Assembly: GCA_032718475.1 (NCBI GenBank)
Contig: JAUCBJ010000419.1
Span: forward strand, 1 to 64,000
Direction of reading: 5' to 3'
Length of the DNA: 64,000 nt
DNA from: Nemertoderma westbladi
Taxonomy: Eukaryota > Xenacoelomorpha > Nemertodermatida > Nemertodermatidae
Positions 34,801-47,691 of the stretch are shown in pieces. Numbering within the stretch: the stretch's first letter is position 1; each line of letters starts with the position of its first letter. Both the position numbers and the translations under genes were made by a program. The notes under the pieces were generated by a model. It was not told the origin of the DNA. It saw nothing but the letters and a program-made list of their open reading frames with translations, and searched no databases.

Positions 34801-37800
34801 TAGTCACACCTACTCACCTATTTGCAGTGGTAGTCAGTAGTCACACCTACTCACCTATTTGCAGTGGTAGTCACACCTACTCACCTATTAGCAGTGATAG
34901 TCAGTAGTCACACCTACTCACCTATTAGCAGTGGTAGTCACACCTACTCACCTATTTGCAGTGGTAGTCACACCTACTCACCTATTAGCAGTGGTAGACA
35001 CACCTATTCACCTATTTGCAGTGGTAGTCACACCTACTCACCTATTTGCAGTGGTAGTCACACCTACTCACCTATTAGCAGTGGTAGTCAGTAGTCACCT
35101 ACTCACCTATTAGCAGTGGTAGACACACCTACTCACCTATTTGCAGTGGTAGTCACACCTACTCACCTATTAGCAGTGGTAGACACACCTACTCACATAT
35201 TTGCAGTGGTAGTCACACCTACTCACCTATTAGCAGTGGTAGTCAGTAGTCACACCTACTCACCTATTAGAAGTGGTAGTCACACCTACTCACCTATTAG
35301 CAGTGGTAGTCAGTAGTCACACCTACTCACCTATTAGAAGTGGTAGTCACACCTACTCACCTATTAGCAGTGGTAGTCAGTAGTCACACCTACTCACCTA
35401 TTAGCAGTGGTAGACACACCTACTCACCTATTTGCAGTGGTAGTCAGTAGTCACAGCTACTCACCTATTTGCAGTGGTAGTCACACCTACTCACCTATTA
35501 GCAGGGTAGTCAGTAGTCACACCTACTCACCTATTAGAAGTGGTAGTCACACCTACTCACCTATTTGCAGTGGTAGTCAGTAGTCACACCTACTCACCTA
35601 TTAGCAGTGGTAGTCACACCTACTCACCTATTAGAAGTGGTAGTCACACCTACTCACCTATTAGAAGTGGTAGACACACCTACTCACCTATTTGCAGTGG
35701 TAGTCACACCTACTCACCTATTTGCAGTGGTAGCCAGTAGTCACACCTACTCACCTATTAGCAGTGGTAGTCACACCTACTCACCTATTTGCAGTGGTAG
35801 TCAGTAGTCACACCTACTCACCTATTAGCAGTGATAGTCACACCTACTCACCTATTTGCAGTGGTAGTCAGTAGTCACACCTACTCACCTATTAGCAGTG
35901 GTAGTCACACCTACTCACCTATTAGCAGTGGTAGTCACACCTACTCACCTATTTGCAGTGGTAGTCACACCTACTCACCTATTTGCAGTGGTAGTCACAC
36001 CTACTCACCTATTAGAAGTGGTAGTCACACCTACTCACCTATTTGCAGTGGTAGTCAGTAGTCAAGTCACACCTACTCACCTATTAGAAGTGGTAGTCAC
36101 ACCTACTCACCTATTTGCAGTGGTAGTCAGTAGTCACACCTACTCACCTATTAGCAGTGGTAGTCACACCTACTCACCTATTAGCAGTGGTAGTCAGTAG
36201 TCACACCTACTCACCTATTTGCAGTGGTAGTCAGTAGTCACCCCTACTCACATATTTGCAGTGGTAGTCAGTAGTCACACCTACTCACCTATTAGCAGTG
36301 GTAGTCACACCTACTCACCTATTAGCAGTGGTAGTCACACCTACTCACCTATTTGCAGTGGTAGTCAGTAGTCACCCCTACTCACATATTTGCAGTGGTA
36401 GTCAGTAGTCACACCTACTCACCTATTAGAAGTGGTAGTCACACCTACTCACCTATTAGCAGTGGTAGTCACACCTACTCACCTATTTGCAGTGGTAGTC
36501 AGTAGTCACCCCTACTCACATATTTGCAGTGGTAGTCAGTAGTCACACCTACTCACCTATTAGAAGTGGTAGTCACACCTACTCACCTATTTGCAGTGGT
36601 AGTCAGTAGTCACACCTACTCACCTATTAGCAGTGGTAGTCACACCTACTCACCTATTAGCAGTGGTAGTCACACCTACTCACCTATTTGCAGTGGTAGT
36701 CACCCCTACTCACATATTTGCAGTGGTAGTCAGTAGTCACACCTACTCACCTATTAGAAGTGGTAGTCACACCTACTCACCTATTTGCAGTGGTAGTCAG
36801 TAGTCACACCTACTCACCTATTAGAAGTGGTAGTCACACCTACTCACCTATTTGCAGTGGTAGTCAGTAGTCACACCTACTCACCTATTAGAAGTGGTAG
36901 TCACACCTACTCACCTATTTGCAGTGGTAGTCAGTAGTCACACCTACTCACATATTAGAAGTGGTAGTCACACCTACTCACCTATTTGCAGTGGTAGTCA
37001 GTAGTCACACCTACTCACCTATTTGCAGTGGTAGTCACACCTACTCACCTATTTGCAGTGGTAGTCACACCTACTCACCTATTAGAAGTGGTAGACACAC
37101 CTACTCACCTATTAGAAGTGGTAGACACACCTATTCACCTATTTGCAGTGGTAGTCACACCTACTCACCTATTTGCAGTGGTAGTCAGTAGTCACACCTA
37201 CTCACCTATTTGCAGTGGTAGTCACACCTACTCACCTATTAGAAGTGGTAGTCACACCTACTCACCTATTAGAAGTGGTAGACACACCTACTCACCTATT
37301 TGCAGTGGTAGTCACACCTACTCACCTATTTGCAGTGGTAGCCAGTAGTCACACCTACTCACCTATTAGCAGTGGTAGTCACACCTACTCACCTATTTGC
37401 AGTGGTAGTCAGTAGTCACACCTACTCACCTATTAGCAGTGATAGTCACACCTACTCACCTATTTGCAGTGGTAGTCAGTAGTCACACCTACTCACCTAT
37501 TTGCAGTGGTAGTCACACCTACTCACCTATTTGCAGTGGTAGTCACACCTACTCACCTATTATAAGTGGTAGACACACCTACTCACCTATTAGAAGTGGT
37601 AGACACACCTATTCACCTATTTGCAGTGGTAGTCACACCTACTCACCTATTTGCAGTGGTAGTCAGTAGTCACACCTACTCACCTATTTGCAGTGGTAGT
37701 CACACCTACTCACCTATTAGCAGTGATAGTCAGTAGTCACACCTACTCACCTATTAGCAGTGGTAGTCACACCTACTCACCTATTTGCAGTGGTAGTCAC

Positions 37801-40800
37801 ACCTACTCACCTATTAGCAGTGGTAGACACACCTATTCACCTATTTGCAGTGGTAGTCACACCTACTCACCTATTTGCAGTGGTAGTCACACCTACTCAC
37901 CTATTAGCAGTGGTAGTCAGTAGTCACCTACTCACCTATTAGCAGTGGTAGACACACCTACTCACCTATTTGCAGTGGTAGTCACACCTACTCACCTATT
38001 AGCAGTGGTAGACACACCTACTCACATATTTGCAGTGGTAGTCACACCTACTCACCTATTAGCAGTGGTAGTCAGTAGTCACACCTACTCACCTATTAAA
38101 AGTGGTAGTCACACCTACTCACCTATTAGCAGTGGTAGTCAGTAGTCACACCTACTCACCTATTAGAAGTGGTAGTCACACCTACTCACCTATTAGCAGT
38201 GGTAGTCAGTAGTCACACCTACTCACCTATTAGCAGTGGTAGACACACCTACTCACCTATTTGCAGTGGTAGTCAGTAGTCACAGCTACTCACCTATTTG
38301 CAGTGGTAGTCACATCTACTCACCTATTAGCAGGGTAGTCAGTAGTCACACCTACTCACCTATTAGAAGTGGTAGTCACACCTACTCACCTATTTGCAGT
38401 GGTAGTCAGTAGTCACACCTACTCACCTATTAGCAGTGGTAGTCACACCTACTCACCTATTAGAAGTGGTAGTCACACCTACTCACCTATTAGAAGTGGT
38501 AGACACACCTACTCACCTATTTGCAGTGGTAGTCACACCTACTCACCTATTTGCAGTGGTAGTCAGTAGTCACACCTATTCACCTATTTGCAGTGGTAGT
38601 CACACCTACTCACCTATTTGCAGTGGTAGTCAGTAGTCACACCTACTCACCTATTAGCAGTGATAGTCACACCTACTCACCTATTTGCAGTGGTAGTCAG
38701 TAGTCACACCTACTCACCTATTTGCAGTGGTAGTCACACCTACTCACCTATTTGCAGTGGTAGTCACACCTACTCACCTATTAGAAGTGGTAGACACACC
38801 TACTCACCTATTAGAAGTGGTAGACACACCTATTCACCTATTTGCAGTGGTAGTCACACCTACTCACCTATTTGCAGTGGTAGTCAGTAGTCACACCTAC
38901 TCACCTATTTGCAGTGGTAGTCAGTAGTCACACCTACTCACCTATTTGCAGTGGTAGTCACACCTACTCACCTATTAGCAGTGATAGTCAGTAGTCACAC
39001 CTACTCACCTATTAGCAGTGGTAGTCACACCTACTCACCTATTTGCAGTGGTAGTCACCCCTACTCACCTATTAGCAGTGGTAGACACACCTATTCACCT
39101 ATTTGCAGTGGTAGTCACACCTACTCACCTATTTGCAGTGGTAGTCAGTAGTCACACCTACTCACCTATTAGCAGTGGTAGTCAGTAGTCACACCTACTC
39201 ACCTATTAGCAGTGGTAGTCAGTAGTCACCTACTCACCTATTAGCAGTGGTAGACACACCTACTCACCTATTTGCAGTGGTAGTCACACCTACTCACCTA
39301 TTAGCAGTGGTAGTCAGTAGTCACACCTACTCATCTATTTGCAGTGGTAGTCACACCTACTCACCTATTAGCAGTGGTAGTCAGTAGTCACACCTACTCA
39401 CCTATTAGAAGTGGTAGTCACACCTACTCACCTATTAGCAGTGGTAGTCAGTAGTCACACCTACTCACCTATTAGCAGTGGTAGACACACCTACTCACCT
39501 ATTTGCAGTGGTAGTCAGTAGTCACAGCTACTCACCTATTTGCAGTGGTAGTCACACCTACTCACCTATTAGCAGTGGTAGACACACCTACTCACCTATT
39601 TGCAGTGGTAGTCAGTAGTCACACCTACTCACCTATTAGCCGTGGTAGTCACACCTACTCACCTATTAGCAGTGGTAGTCAGTAGTCACACCTACTCACC
39701 TATTAGCAGTGGTAGACACACCTACTCACCTATTTGCAGTGGTAGTCACACCTACTCACCTATTTGCAGTGGTAGTCAGTAGTCACACCTACTCACCTAT
39801 TTGCAGTGGTAGTCAGTAGTCACACCTACTCACCTATTAGCAGTGGTAGTCAGTAGTCACACCTACTCACCTATTAGCAGTAGTAGTCAGTAGTCACCTA
39901 CTCACCTATTAGCAGTGGTAGACACACCTACTCACCTATTTGCAGTGGTAGTCAGTAGTCACACCTACTCACCTATTAGCAGTGGTAGACACACCTATTC
40001 ACCTATTTGCAGTGGTAGTCACACCTACTCACCTATTTGCAGTGGTAGTCAGTAGTCACACCTACTCACCTATTTGCAGTGGTAGTCAGTAGTCACACCT
40101 ACTCACCTATTAGCAGTGGTAGTCAGTAGTCACACCTACTCACCTATTAGCAGTGGTAGTCAGTAGTCACACCTACTCACCTATTTGCAGTGGTAGTCAG
40201 TAGTCACACCTACTCACCTATTTGCAGTGGTAGTCAGTAGTCACACCTACTCACCTATTTGCAGTGGTAGTCAGTAGTCACACCTACTCACCTATTAGCA
40301 GTGGTAGTCAGTAGTCACACCTACTCACCTATTTGCAGTGGTAGTCAGTAGTCACAGCTACTCACCTATTTGCAGTGGTAGTCACACCTACTCACCTATT
40401 AGCAGTGGTAGACACACCTACTCACCTATTTGCAGTGGTAGTCAGTAGTCACACCTACTCACCTATTAGCAGTGGTAGTCACACCTACTCACCTATTAGC
40501 AGTGGTAGTCAGTAGTCACACCTACTCACCTATTAGCAGTGGTAGACACACCTATTCACCTATTTGCAGTGGTAGTCACACCTACTCACATATTTGCAGT
40601 GGTAGTCAGTAGTCACACCTACTCACCTATTTGCAGTGGTAGTCAGTAGTCACACCTACTCACCTATTAGCAGTGGTAGTCACACCTACTCACCTATTAG
40701 CAGTGGTAGTCAGTAGTCACACCTACTCACCTATTAGCAGTGGTAGACACACCTATTCACCTATTTGCAGTGGTAGTCACACCTACTCACCTATTTGCAG

Positions 40801-43800
40801 TGGTAGTCAGTAGTCACACCTACTCACCTATTTGCAGTGGTAGTCAGTAGTCACACCTACTCACCTATTAGCAGTGGTAGTCAGTAGTCACACCTACTCA
40901 CCTATTAGCAGTGGTAGTCTAGTCAGTAGTCACCTACTCACCTATTAGCAGTGGTAGACACACCTACTCACCTATTTGCAGTGGTAGTCACACCTACTCA
41001 CCTATTAGCAGTGGTAGTCAGTAGTCACACCTACTCACCTATTTGCAGTGGTAGTCACACCTACTCACCTATTAGCAGTGGTAGTCAGTAGTCACACCTA
41101 CTCACCTATTAGAAGTGGTAGTCACACCTACTCACCTATTAGCAGTGGTAGTCAGTAGTCACACCTACTCACCTATTAGAAGTGGTAGTCACACCTACTC
41201 ACCTATTAGCAGTGGTAGTCAGTAGTCACACCTACTCACCTATTAGCAGTGGTAGACACACCTACTCACCTATTTGCAGTGGTAGTCAGTAGTCACAGCT
41301 ACTCACCTATTTGCAGTGGTAGTCACACCTACTCACCTATTAGCAGTGGTAGTCAGTAGTCACACCTACTCACCTATTAGAAGTGGTAGTCACACCTACT
41401 CACCTATTAGCAGTGGTAGTCAGTAGTCACACCTACTCACCTATTAGCAGTGGTAGACACACCTACTCACCTATTAGCAGTGGTAGACACACCTACTCAC
41501 CTTTTTGCAGTGGTAGTCAGTAGTCACAGCTACTCACCTATTTGCAGTGGTAGTCACACCTACTCACCTATTTGCAGTGGTAGTCACACCTACTCACCTA
41601 TTAGCAGTGGTAGTCAGTAGTCACACCTACTCACCTATTAGAAGTGGTAGTCACACCTACTCACCTATTAGCAGTGGTAGTCAGTAGTCACACCTACTCA
41701 CCTTTTAGAAGTGGTAGTCACACCTACTCACCTATTAGCAGTGGTAGTCAGTAGTCACACCTACTCACCTATTTGCAGTGGTAGTCACACCTACTCACCT
41801 ATTAGCAGTGGTAGTCAGTAGTCACACCTACTCACCTATTAGAAGTGGTAGTCACACCTACTCACCTATTAGCAGTGGTAGTCAGTAGTCACACCTACTC
41901 ACCTATTAGAAGTGGTAGTCACACCTACTCACCTATTAGCAGTGGTAGTCAGTAGTCACACCTACTCACCTATTAGCAGTGGTAGACACACCTACTCACC
42001 TATTTGCAGTGGTAGTCAGTAGTCACAGCTACTCACCTATTTGCAGTGGTAGTCACACCTACTCACCTATTAGCAGTGGTAGTCAGTAGTCACACCTACT
42101 CACCTATTAGAAGTGGTAGTCACACCTACTCACCTATTAGCAGTGGTAGACACACCTACTCACCTATTTGCAGTGGTAGTCACACCTACTCACCTATTAG
42201 CAGTGGTAGTCAGTAGTCACACCTACTCACCTATTAGAAGTGGTAGTCACACCTACTCACCTATTAGCAGTGGTAGTCAGTAGTCACACCTACTCACCTA
42301 TTAGCAGTGGTAGACACACCTACTCACCTATTAGCAGTGGTAGACACACCTACTCACCTTTTTGCAGTGGTAGTCAGTAGTCACACCTACTCACCTATTA
42401 GCAGTGGTAGTCAGTAGTCACACCTACTCTCCTATTTGCAGTGGTAGTCAGTAGTCACACCTACTCACCTATTTGCAGTGGTAGTCAGTAGTCAAACCTA
42501 CTCACCTATTAGAAGTGGTAGTCACACCTACTCACCTATTAGCAGTGGTAGTCAGTAGTCACACCTACTCACCTATTAGAAGTGGTAGTCACACCTACTC
42601 ACCTATTAGCAGTGGTAGTCAGTAGTCACACCTACTCACCTATTAGCAGTGGTAGACACACCTACTCACCTATTAGCAGTGGTAGTCAGTAGTCACACCT
42701 ACTCACCTATTAGAAGTGGTAGTCACACCTACTCACCTATTTGCAGTGGTAGTCACACCTACTCACCTATTAGCAGTGGTAGTCAGTAGTCACACCTACT
42801 CACCTATTAGAAGTGATAGTCAGTAGTCACACCTATTCACCTATTTGCAGTGGTAGTCACACCTACTCACCTATTTGCAGTGGTAGTCAGTAGTCACACC
42901 TACTCACCTATTAGCAGTGGTAGTCAGTAGTCACACCTACTCACCTATTAGAAGTGGTAGTCACACCTACTCACCTATTAGCAGTGGTAGTCAGTAGTCA
43001 CACCTACTCACCTATTAGCAGTGGTAGTCACACCTACTCACCTATTAGCAGTGGTAGTCAGTAGTCACACCTACTCACCTATTAGAAGTGGTAGTCAGTA
43101 GTCACACCTACTCACCTATTTGCAGTGGTAGTCACACCTACTCACCTATTTGCAGTGGTAGTCAGTAGTCACACCTATTCACCTATTTGCAGTGGTAGTC
43201 ACACCTACTCACCTATTTGCAGTGGTAGTCAGTAGTCACACCTACTCACCTATTTGCAGTGGTAGTCAGTAGTCACACCTACTCAACTATTTGCAGTGGT
43301 AGTCACACCTACTCACCTATTAGCAGTGGTAGTCACACCTACTCACCTATTTGCAGTGGTAGTCAGTAGTCACACCTATTCACCTATTTGCAGTGGTAGT
43401 CACACCTACTCACCTATTTGCAGTGGTAGTCAGTAGTCACACCTACTCACCTATTTGCAGTGGTAGTCAGTAGTCACACCTACTCACTTATTAGCAGTGG
43501 TAGTCACACCTACTCACCTATTAGCAGTGGTAGTCAGTAGTCACACCTACTCACCTATTAGCAGTGGTAGACACACCTACTCACCTATTAGCAGTGGTAG
43601 TCACACCTATTCACCTATTAGCAGTGGTAGTCAGTAGTCACACCTACTCACCTATTAGAAGTGGTAGTCACACCTACTCACCTATTTGCAGTGGTAGACA
43701 CACCTACTCACCTATTAGCAGTGGTAGTCACACCTATTCACCTATTAGCAGTGGTAGTCAGTAGTCACACCTACTCACCTATTAGCAGTGGTAGTCAGTA

Positions 43801-46800
43801 GTCACACCTACTCACCTATTAGCAGTGGTAGTCACACCTACTCACCTATTTGCAGTGGTAGTCAGTAGTCACACCTACTCACCTATTTGCAGTGGTAGTC
43901 AGTAGTCACACCTACTCACCTATTAGCAGTGGTAGTCACACCTATTCACCTATTTGCAGTGGTAGTCAGTAGTCACACCTACTCACCTATTAGAAGTGGT
44001 AGTCACACCTACTCACCTATTTGCAGTGGTAGTCACACCTACTCACCTATTAGCAGTGGTAGTCAGTAGTCACACCTACTCACCTATTTGCAGTGGTAGT
44101 CAGTAGTCACACCTACTCACCTATTAGCAGTGGTAGTCACACCTATTCACCTATTTGCAGTGGTAGTCAGTAGTCACACCTACTCACCTATTAGAAGTGG
44201 TAGTCACACCTACTCACCTATTTGCAGTGGTAGTCACACCTACTCACCTATTAGCAGTGGTAGTCAGTAGTCACACCTACTCACCTATTAGAAGTGATAG
44301 TCAGTAGTCACACCTATTCACCTATTTGCAGTGGTAGTCACACCTACTCACCTATTTGCAGTGGTAGTCAGTAGTCACACCTACTCACCTATTAGCAGTG
44401 GTAGTCAGTAGTCACACCTACTCACCTATTAGAAGTGGTAGTCACACCTACTCACCTATTTGCAGTGGTAGTCACACCTACTCACCTATTTACAGTGGTA
44501 GTCACACCTACTCACCTATTTGCAGTGGTAGTCACACCTACTCACCTATTTGCAGTGGTAGTCACACCTACTCACCTATTTGCAGTGGTAGTCTGGGCTC
44601 AGATGCGCTAACAACCCACAACTGTTTCACACTTAACTCGACTTCCTGTTGGGAACAACTCTCTACTAATTGGGGAACCGATGTAACAACAGCTTCAATA
44701 TCAACGATACTCTCTTTGGTGACACTGGATGGGATAAAAGTAAAACATTACTACAACATTGTTCGGTTTGTTTAATATTTGTAGTGCATATTTATCAGAA
44801 ACTCTTTACTTGAATAATTAAATAATTTAATATTTTTACCCATTTATTGACTGATATTGATAAAAATGAACATGACATCAGGAAATACCCCCCCCCCCCC
44901 CCCCCCCACCCCCCTCCGCTTATGGTCAATGTTACACAGGGTGATTAGTAATTAGGTCAAATCATCCACAAAATGGGTCGATTCATATCTTTATATTTTA
45001 CTATAATCTGTCCATGGAATCTTTTCAAAATAAATAATGGATACCATCTGGAAATCAGACCTCCCCGTCACTTGAAGACTAAATTCTTTCGAGCCACAGT
45101 GGAAGGTTTACGCTGTACGGGGGTGAGACCTGGACACTGACTAAATCACTTGAACAACGAATTGATGGTTGCTACACAAGACTACTAAGGGCAGCCCTAA
45201 ACATCAGCTGGAGACAACACATGACAAACGCCGAGCTTTATGGTACAATACCACCTGTATCAACCACCCTCCGTGAACGCAGATTAAGATTCAGTGGGCA
45301 CTGCTGGCGAAGTTAAGACGAGGTCATACCAGATCTACTTCTCTAGCAACCAACTCATGGAAAGCGTAGACGTTGACGACCGGCCTTAACATATATAATC
45401 TACTTGAATGTAATTAACGAAATTGTTGAATAACGAATACGACATCCCATATAAATACTAATGTTGAGTGTTATATTGAAATGAAACAAACATATACTGT
45501 GGAACCTTTGATATGGAATCACATACCCCACCCCACCTTCTCAAGTGACGGCATTATAATGGTGGCCAAACCTAGTGGTTTGGACACAATATCATAATAA
45601 TTTCGGAAACCTTATTCATATCGAAGGGCCCTAATTAACCTTCAGTCAGATGTGTCAATCATTGTCGATATGGTTATGTTCAATTTAATACGATTTGAGA
45701 GTCAGAGAAATCTAAATATTAATATTAATCGACACAATAGTAATTAACCAATGACTCATATTAATGATACAAACGATACTCACTTGGCGGCGAATTTAAC
45801 CATCCCCTTGGATACGGTTTCGGATACGAATAGAACTGCTTGCACGGTGTACTGCCTGTCGCGAATTACAAGGAAACATTGTTTCCCTTTGGCTCTACTG
45901 GTGTGTAAACGCCCGCGCACCCAGACAGTGGAGCCCGCAACATCAGCCAGCATATCCTTAACATTAGATATACATCGATCTACAATGGTAATTAATTCGT
46001 GTAAAATGGGGTTGAGTGATAGTGATAGTCTGTTATCAATACTATGTGGCGCAGCAATCACGACTAACTAGCAAATATAACTAACTTACCTAACTACATA
46101 ACCTAACTAACCGATTCTTTCTTTCGATTTAATTGTTTCATAGACACCGTAGCGACCTACGGATACATCTACTGCCTCTGCGGAATCTCCAGCCTAAAAA
46201 ACATAAAATAAAATGTTAGAAAGTCGGGGTCGGAAACAACATCGTGATCGAATCCACCCGCACCCAGCACCCACATCGCCTTGGGTTCTCTAACAACGAA
46301 CCCACCCACATCGCCTTGGGTTCTCTAACAACAAACCCACCCACATCGTCTTGGGTTCTCTAACAACGAACCCACCCACATCGCCTTGGGTTCTCTAACA
46401 ACGAACCTACATCGCCTTGGGTTCTCTAACAACGAACCCACCCACATCGCCTTGGGTTCTCTAACAACGAACCCACCCACATCGCCTTGGGTTCTCTAAC
46501 AACGAACCCACCCACATCGCCTTGGGTTCTCTAACAACAAACCCACCCACATCACCTTGGGTTCTTTAACAACGAACCCACACACATCGCCTCGGGTTCT
46601 CTAACAATGAATGAACCCACATCGCCTTGGGTTCTTTAACAACGAACTCACCCACATCGCCTTGGGTTCTCTAACAACGCACCCGCTCACATCGCCTTGG
46701 GTTCTCAACAACGAACCCACCTGCCACCCACATCGCCTTGGGCTGTTGGGTTCTCTAACAACGAACCCACCCACCTCGCCTTGTGTTCTCTAACAACGAA

Positions 46801-47257
46801 ACCACTCACATCCAGCTCTTGGGTCCTTTGCTCTTCCTTCTTCGTTGCCTTCTCTTCCTTCTTCTGTTGTTTCTTCAGAGCTTTTTTAGATAGGGTAGGT
46901 TCGTCTACGTCATCGACTGGAACACGGCTGCAATGCAAACAGAAACTCCAATATCAGCATTCAATCCGCATTTGTTGATTGAAGTTAAAGTACGGTACCG
47001 GTACAGATAGGCCTATAGTACACCAATTAAAGGGTTTACTTAATTCAATTAGGCCTAGGCCTAACCAAATAATCGAATTAAAATTGTGCGTGATAGGGAT
47101 GTTGGGTTGACAACCTAACCGAAATATTACCGATGACTGCAGAGGCTCTGATTTACGAAATTAAGTATAATTACTGATACAGTTAAGTTAAACTTCCGGA
47201 CTTCAGGACTTACCCGTTAAGAGATACATCTTCCATGACATTGCTAACTTTATCCAT
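28815..47257 (-). CDS. DARS1: Cytosolic aspartyl-tRNA synthetase, 11 exons
   Basis: Exons on the minus strand: 47257-47214, 46927-46810, 46193-46112, 45979-45784, 44724-44576, 31971-31768, 31672-31538, 31341-31125, 31017-30894, 30506-30314 and 28978-28815 (stop). All borders are GT/AG and the phase is continuous: 1626 nt, 541 residues. The enzyme charges tRNA-Asp with aspartate in the cytosol. A Lys/Glu-rich N-terminal extension ([19 protein letters not shown]) precedes an OB-fold anticodon-binding domain ([20 protein letters not shown]). Next comes the class II core: motif 1 region ([20 protein letters not shown]), QSPQLYKQM, motif 2 [11 protein letters not shown], and motif 3 GGGIGLERV, ending [10 protein letters not shown]. 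Exon 10 ends inside the conserved [10 protein letters not shown]. The N-terminus is longer than in the human enzyme (about 501 residues). Introns 2, 5 and 10 start with minisatellites made from copies of the exon-intron junction; intron 5 is 12.6 kb. Confidence 0.96.
29090..29700 (+). mobile_element. C-terminal LINE fragment in DARS1 intron 10
   Basis: Plus-strand frames encode a typical LINE pol end: [59 protein letters not shown] and [11 protein letters not shown]. The reading frame changes around 29285, so it is a fossil. It is inserted antisense to DARS1. Confidence 0.7.
29930..30352 (-). repeat. 39-bp minisatellite of the DARS1 exon-10 / intron-10 junction
   Basis: In gene orientation each unit reads GAGTTACTAACGGAGCGAGC, ATTACACCACGGTCTAG, with GTGAGTTACTAAC forming the start of the next unit. 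The first copy is exon 10 itself, encoding the conserved [12 protein letters not shown]; its donor is CTAG/GTGAGT. Six copies stay in one open frame (each adds 13 residues, [13 protein letters not shown]) and all keep the GTGAGT donor. Further out the units diverge and mix with a longer variant (29940-30120). Because the exonic part is conserved in AspRS enzymes, the repeat was copied from the gene. Confidence 0.93.
32045..44575 (-). repeat. 12.5-kb minisatellite of the DARS1 exon-5 / intron-5 junction
   Basis: Several hundred units of 30 bp, many with a 7-bp extension (GTAGTCA) giving 37 bp. In gene orientation a unit is CTACCACTGCAAATAG followed by GTGAGTAGGTGTGA. The first 16 nt are exactly the end of exon 5, encoding LPLQI of the conserved EPRLPLQ segment; the rest is the start of intron 5, including the donor ATAG/GTGAGT. 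Main variants in the exonic part are CAAATAG, CTAATAG and TTCTAATAG. The array fills nearly the whole intron and ends about 75 bp before exon 6. The first in-frame intron codons are GAG then TAG, so only the exon-proximal donor gives a full-length protein. Blocks of about 2.8 kb are repeated at a higher level. The many short open frames in the array are artefacts. Confidence 0.95.
44880..44925. repeat. Poly-C tract
   Basis: A C17 run followed by short C blocks in DARS1 intron 4. Similar C/G runs occur at 20491, 49650 and 51020-51077. Confidence 0.9.
45080..45400 (+). mobile_element. LINE B 3' fragment in DARS1 intron 4
   Basis: Plus-strand copy of the LINE B end: CTACACAAGACTACTAAGG, ACATCAGCTGGAGACAACAC, ATGACAAACGCCGAGCTTTA, CCACCCTCCGTGAACGCAG and GATTAAGATTCAGTGGGCAC. 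The protein ([28 protein letters not shown]) is interrupted by a stop after the Trp. Related to 48870-49370 and 15055-15420. Confidence 0.8.
46255..46809 (-). repeat. 35-bp minisatellite of the DARS1 exon-2 / intron-2 junction
   Basis: About fifteen units. In gene orientation a unit reads GAGAACCCAAGGCGAT, then GTGGGTGGGTTCGTTGTTA. Exon 2 ends GGACCCAAGAGCTGGAT and intron 2 starts GTGAGTGGTTTCGTTGTTA, so the unit is a diverged, slightly shortened copy of the junction, with the donor weakened from GTGAGT to GTGGGT. The array starts directly at the exon and occupies about 550 of the 616 bp of the intron. Confidence 0.87.
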
Positions 47258-47259
47258 AA

Positions 47260-47690
47260 TATCCAAATAGGACAGTAGGATTTAGGCTGACCAGCTAACA
47301 GGTAACGCCGCTGTTAGAATAGACTATAAAAGTATAAGTACTGAAGTAATTAATAGACAGATAGATACCGGTAATAAATATTACTGTACTAAAGTTATCT
47401 GGTTATCTGGTTATACAGTTATAGGCCTATTAAAATTATAATTTGTCTGTTAGTATTAGCCATACTGCCTGATTGTCAGAGTGTATTTCGCGCCGAAGAT
47501 AAACGTGTTCTCAGTTCTGGCCGAATAGTGCAGTCAGTCTGTCTGTACCGGTACTGTAGAGTATTTCTCGGTGGAAACAAGGCGGGTTCGTTGGTCTATC
47601 TGTCTATTGGCCGAACCCGATCGCAGTGTAAAAGGTACGCCCAGCCCATGTGCAGAATACAGGAATACCAGCAGACCAGGCAGCCAGCTT
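47260..47690. other. Upstream region of DARS1
   Basis: Presumed promoter and 5' UTR of DARS1 (minus strand). No unambiguous TATA box or initiator was identified. Confidence 0.35.
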
Positions 47691-47691
47691 T

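Noticed and set aside
32045-44575. CRISPR array
   Set aside because: The regular repeats have no unique spacers, the host DNA is eukaryotic with spliced genes, and the unit matches an exon-intron border.
32600-44600. Dozens of open frames of 60-125 codons encoding VVTPTHL/SHTYSPI repeats
   Set aside because: They are translations of the 30/37-bp intronic array; the protein-coding strand of the host gene is the opposite one.
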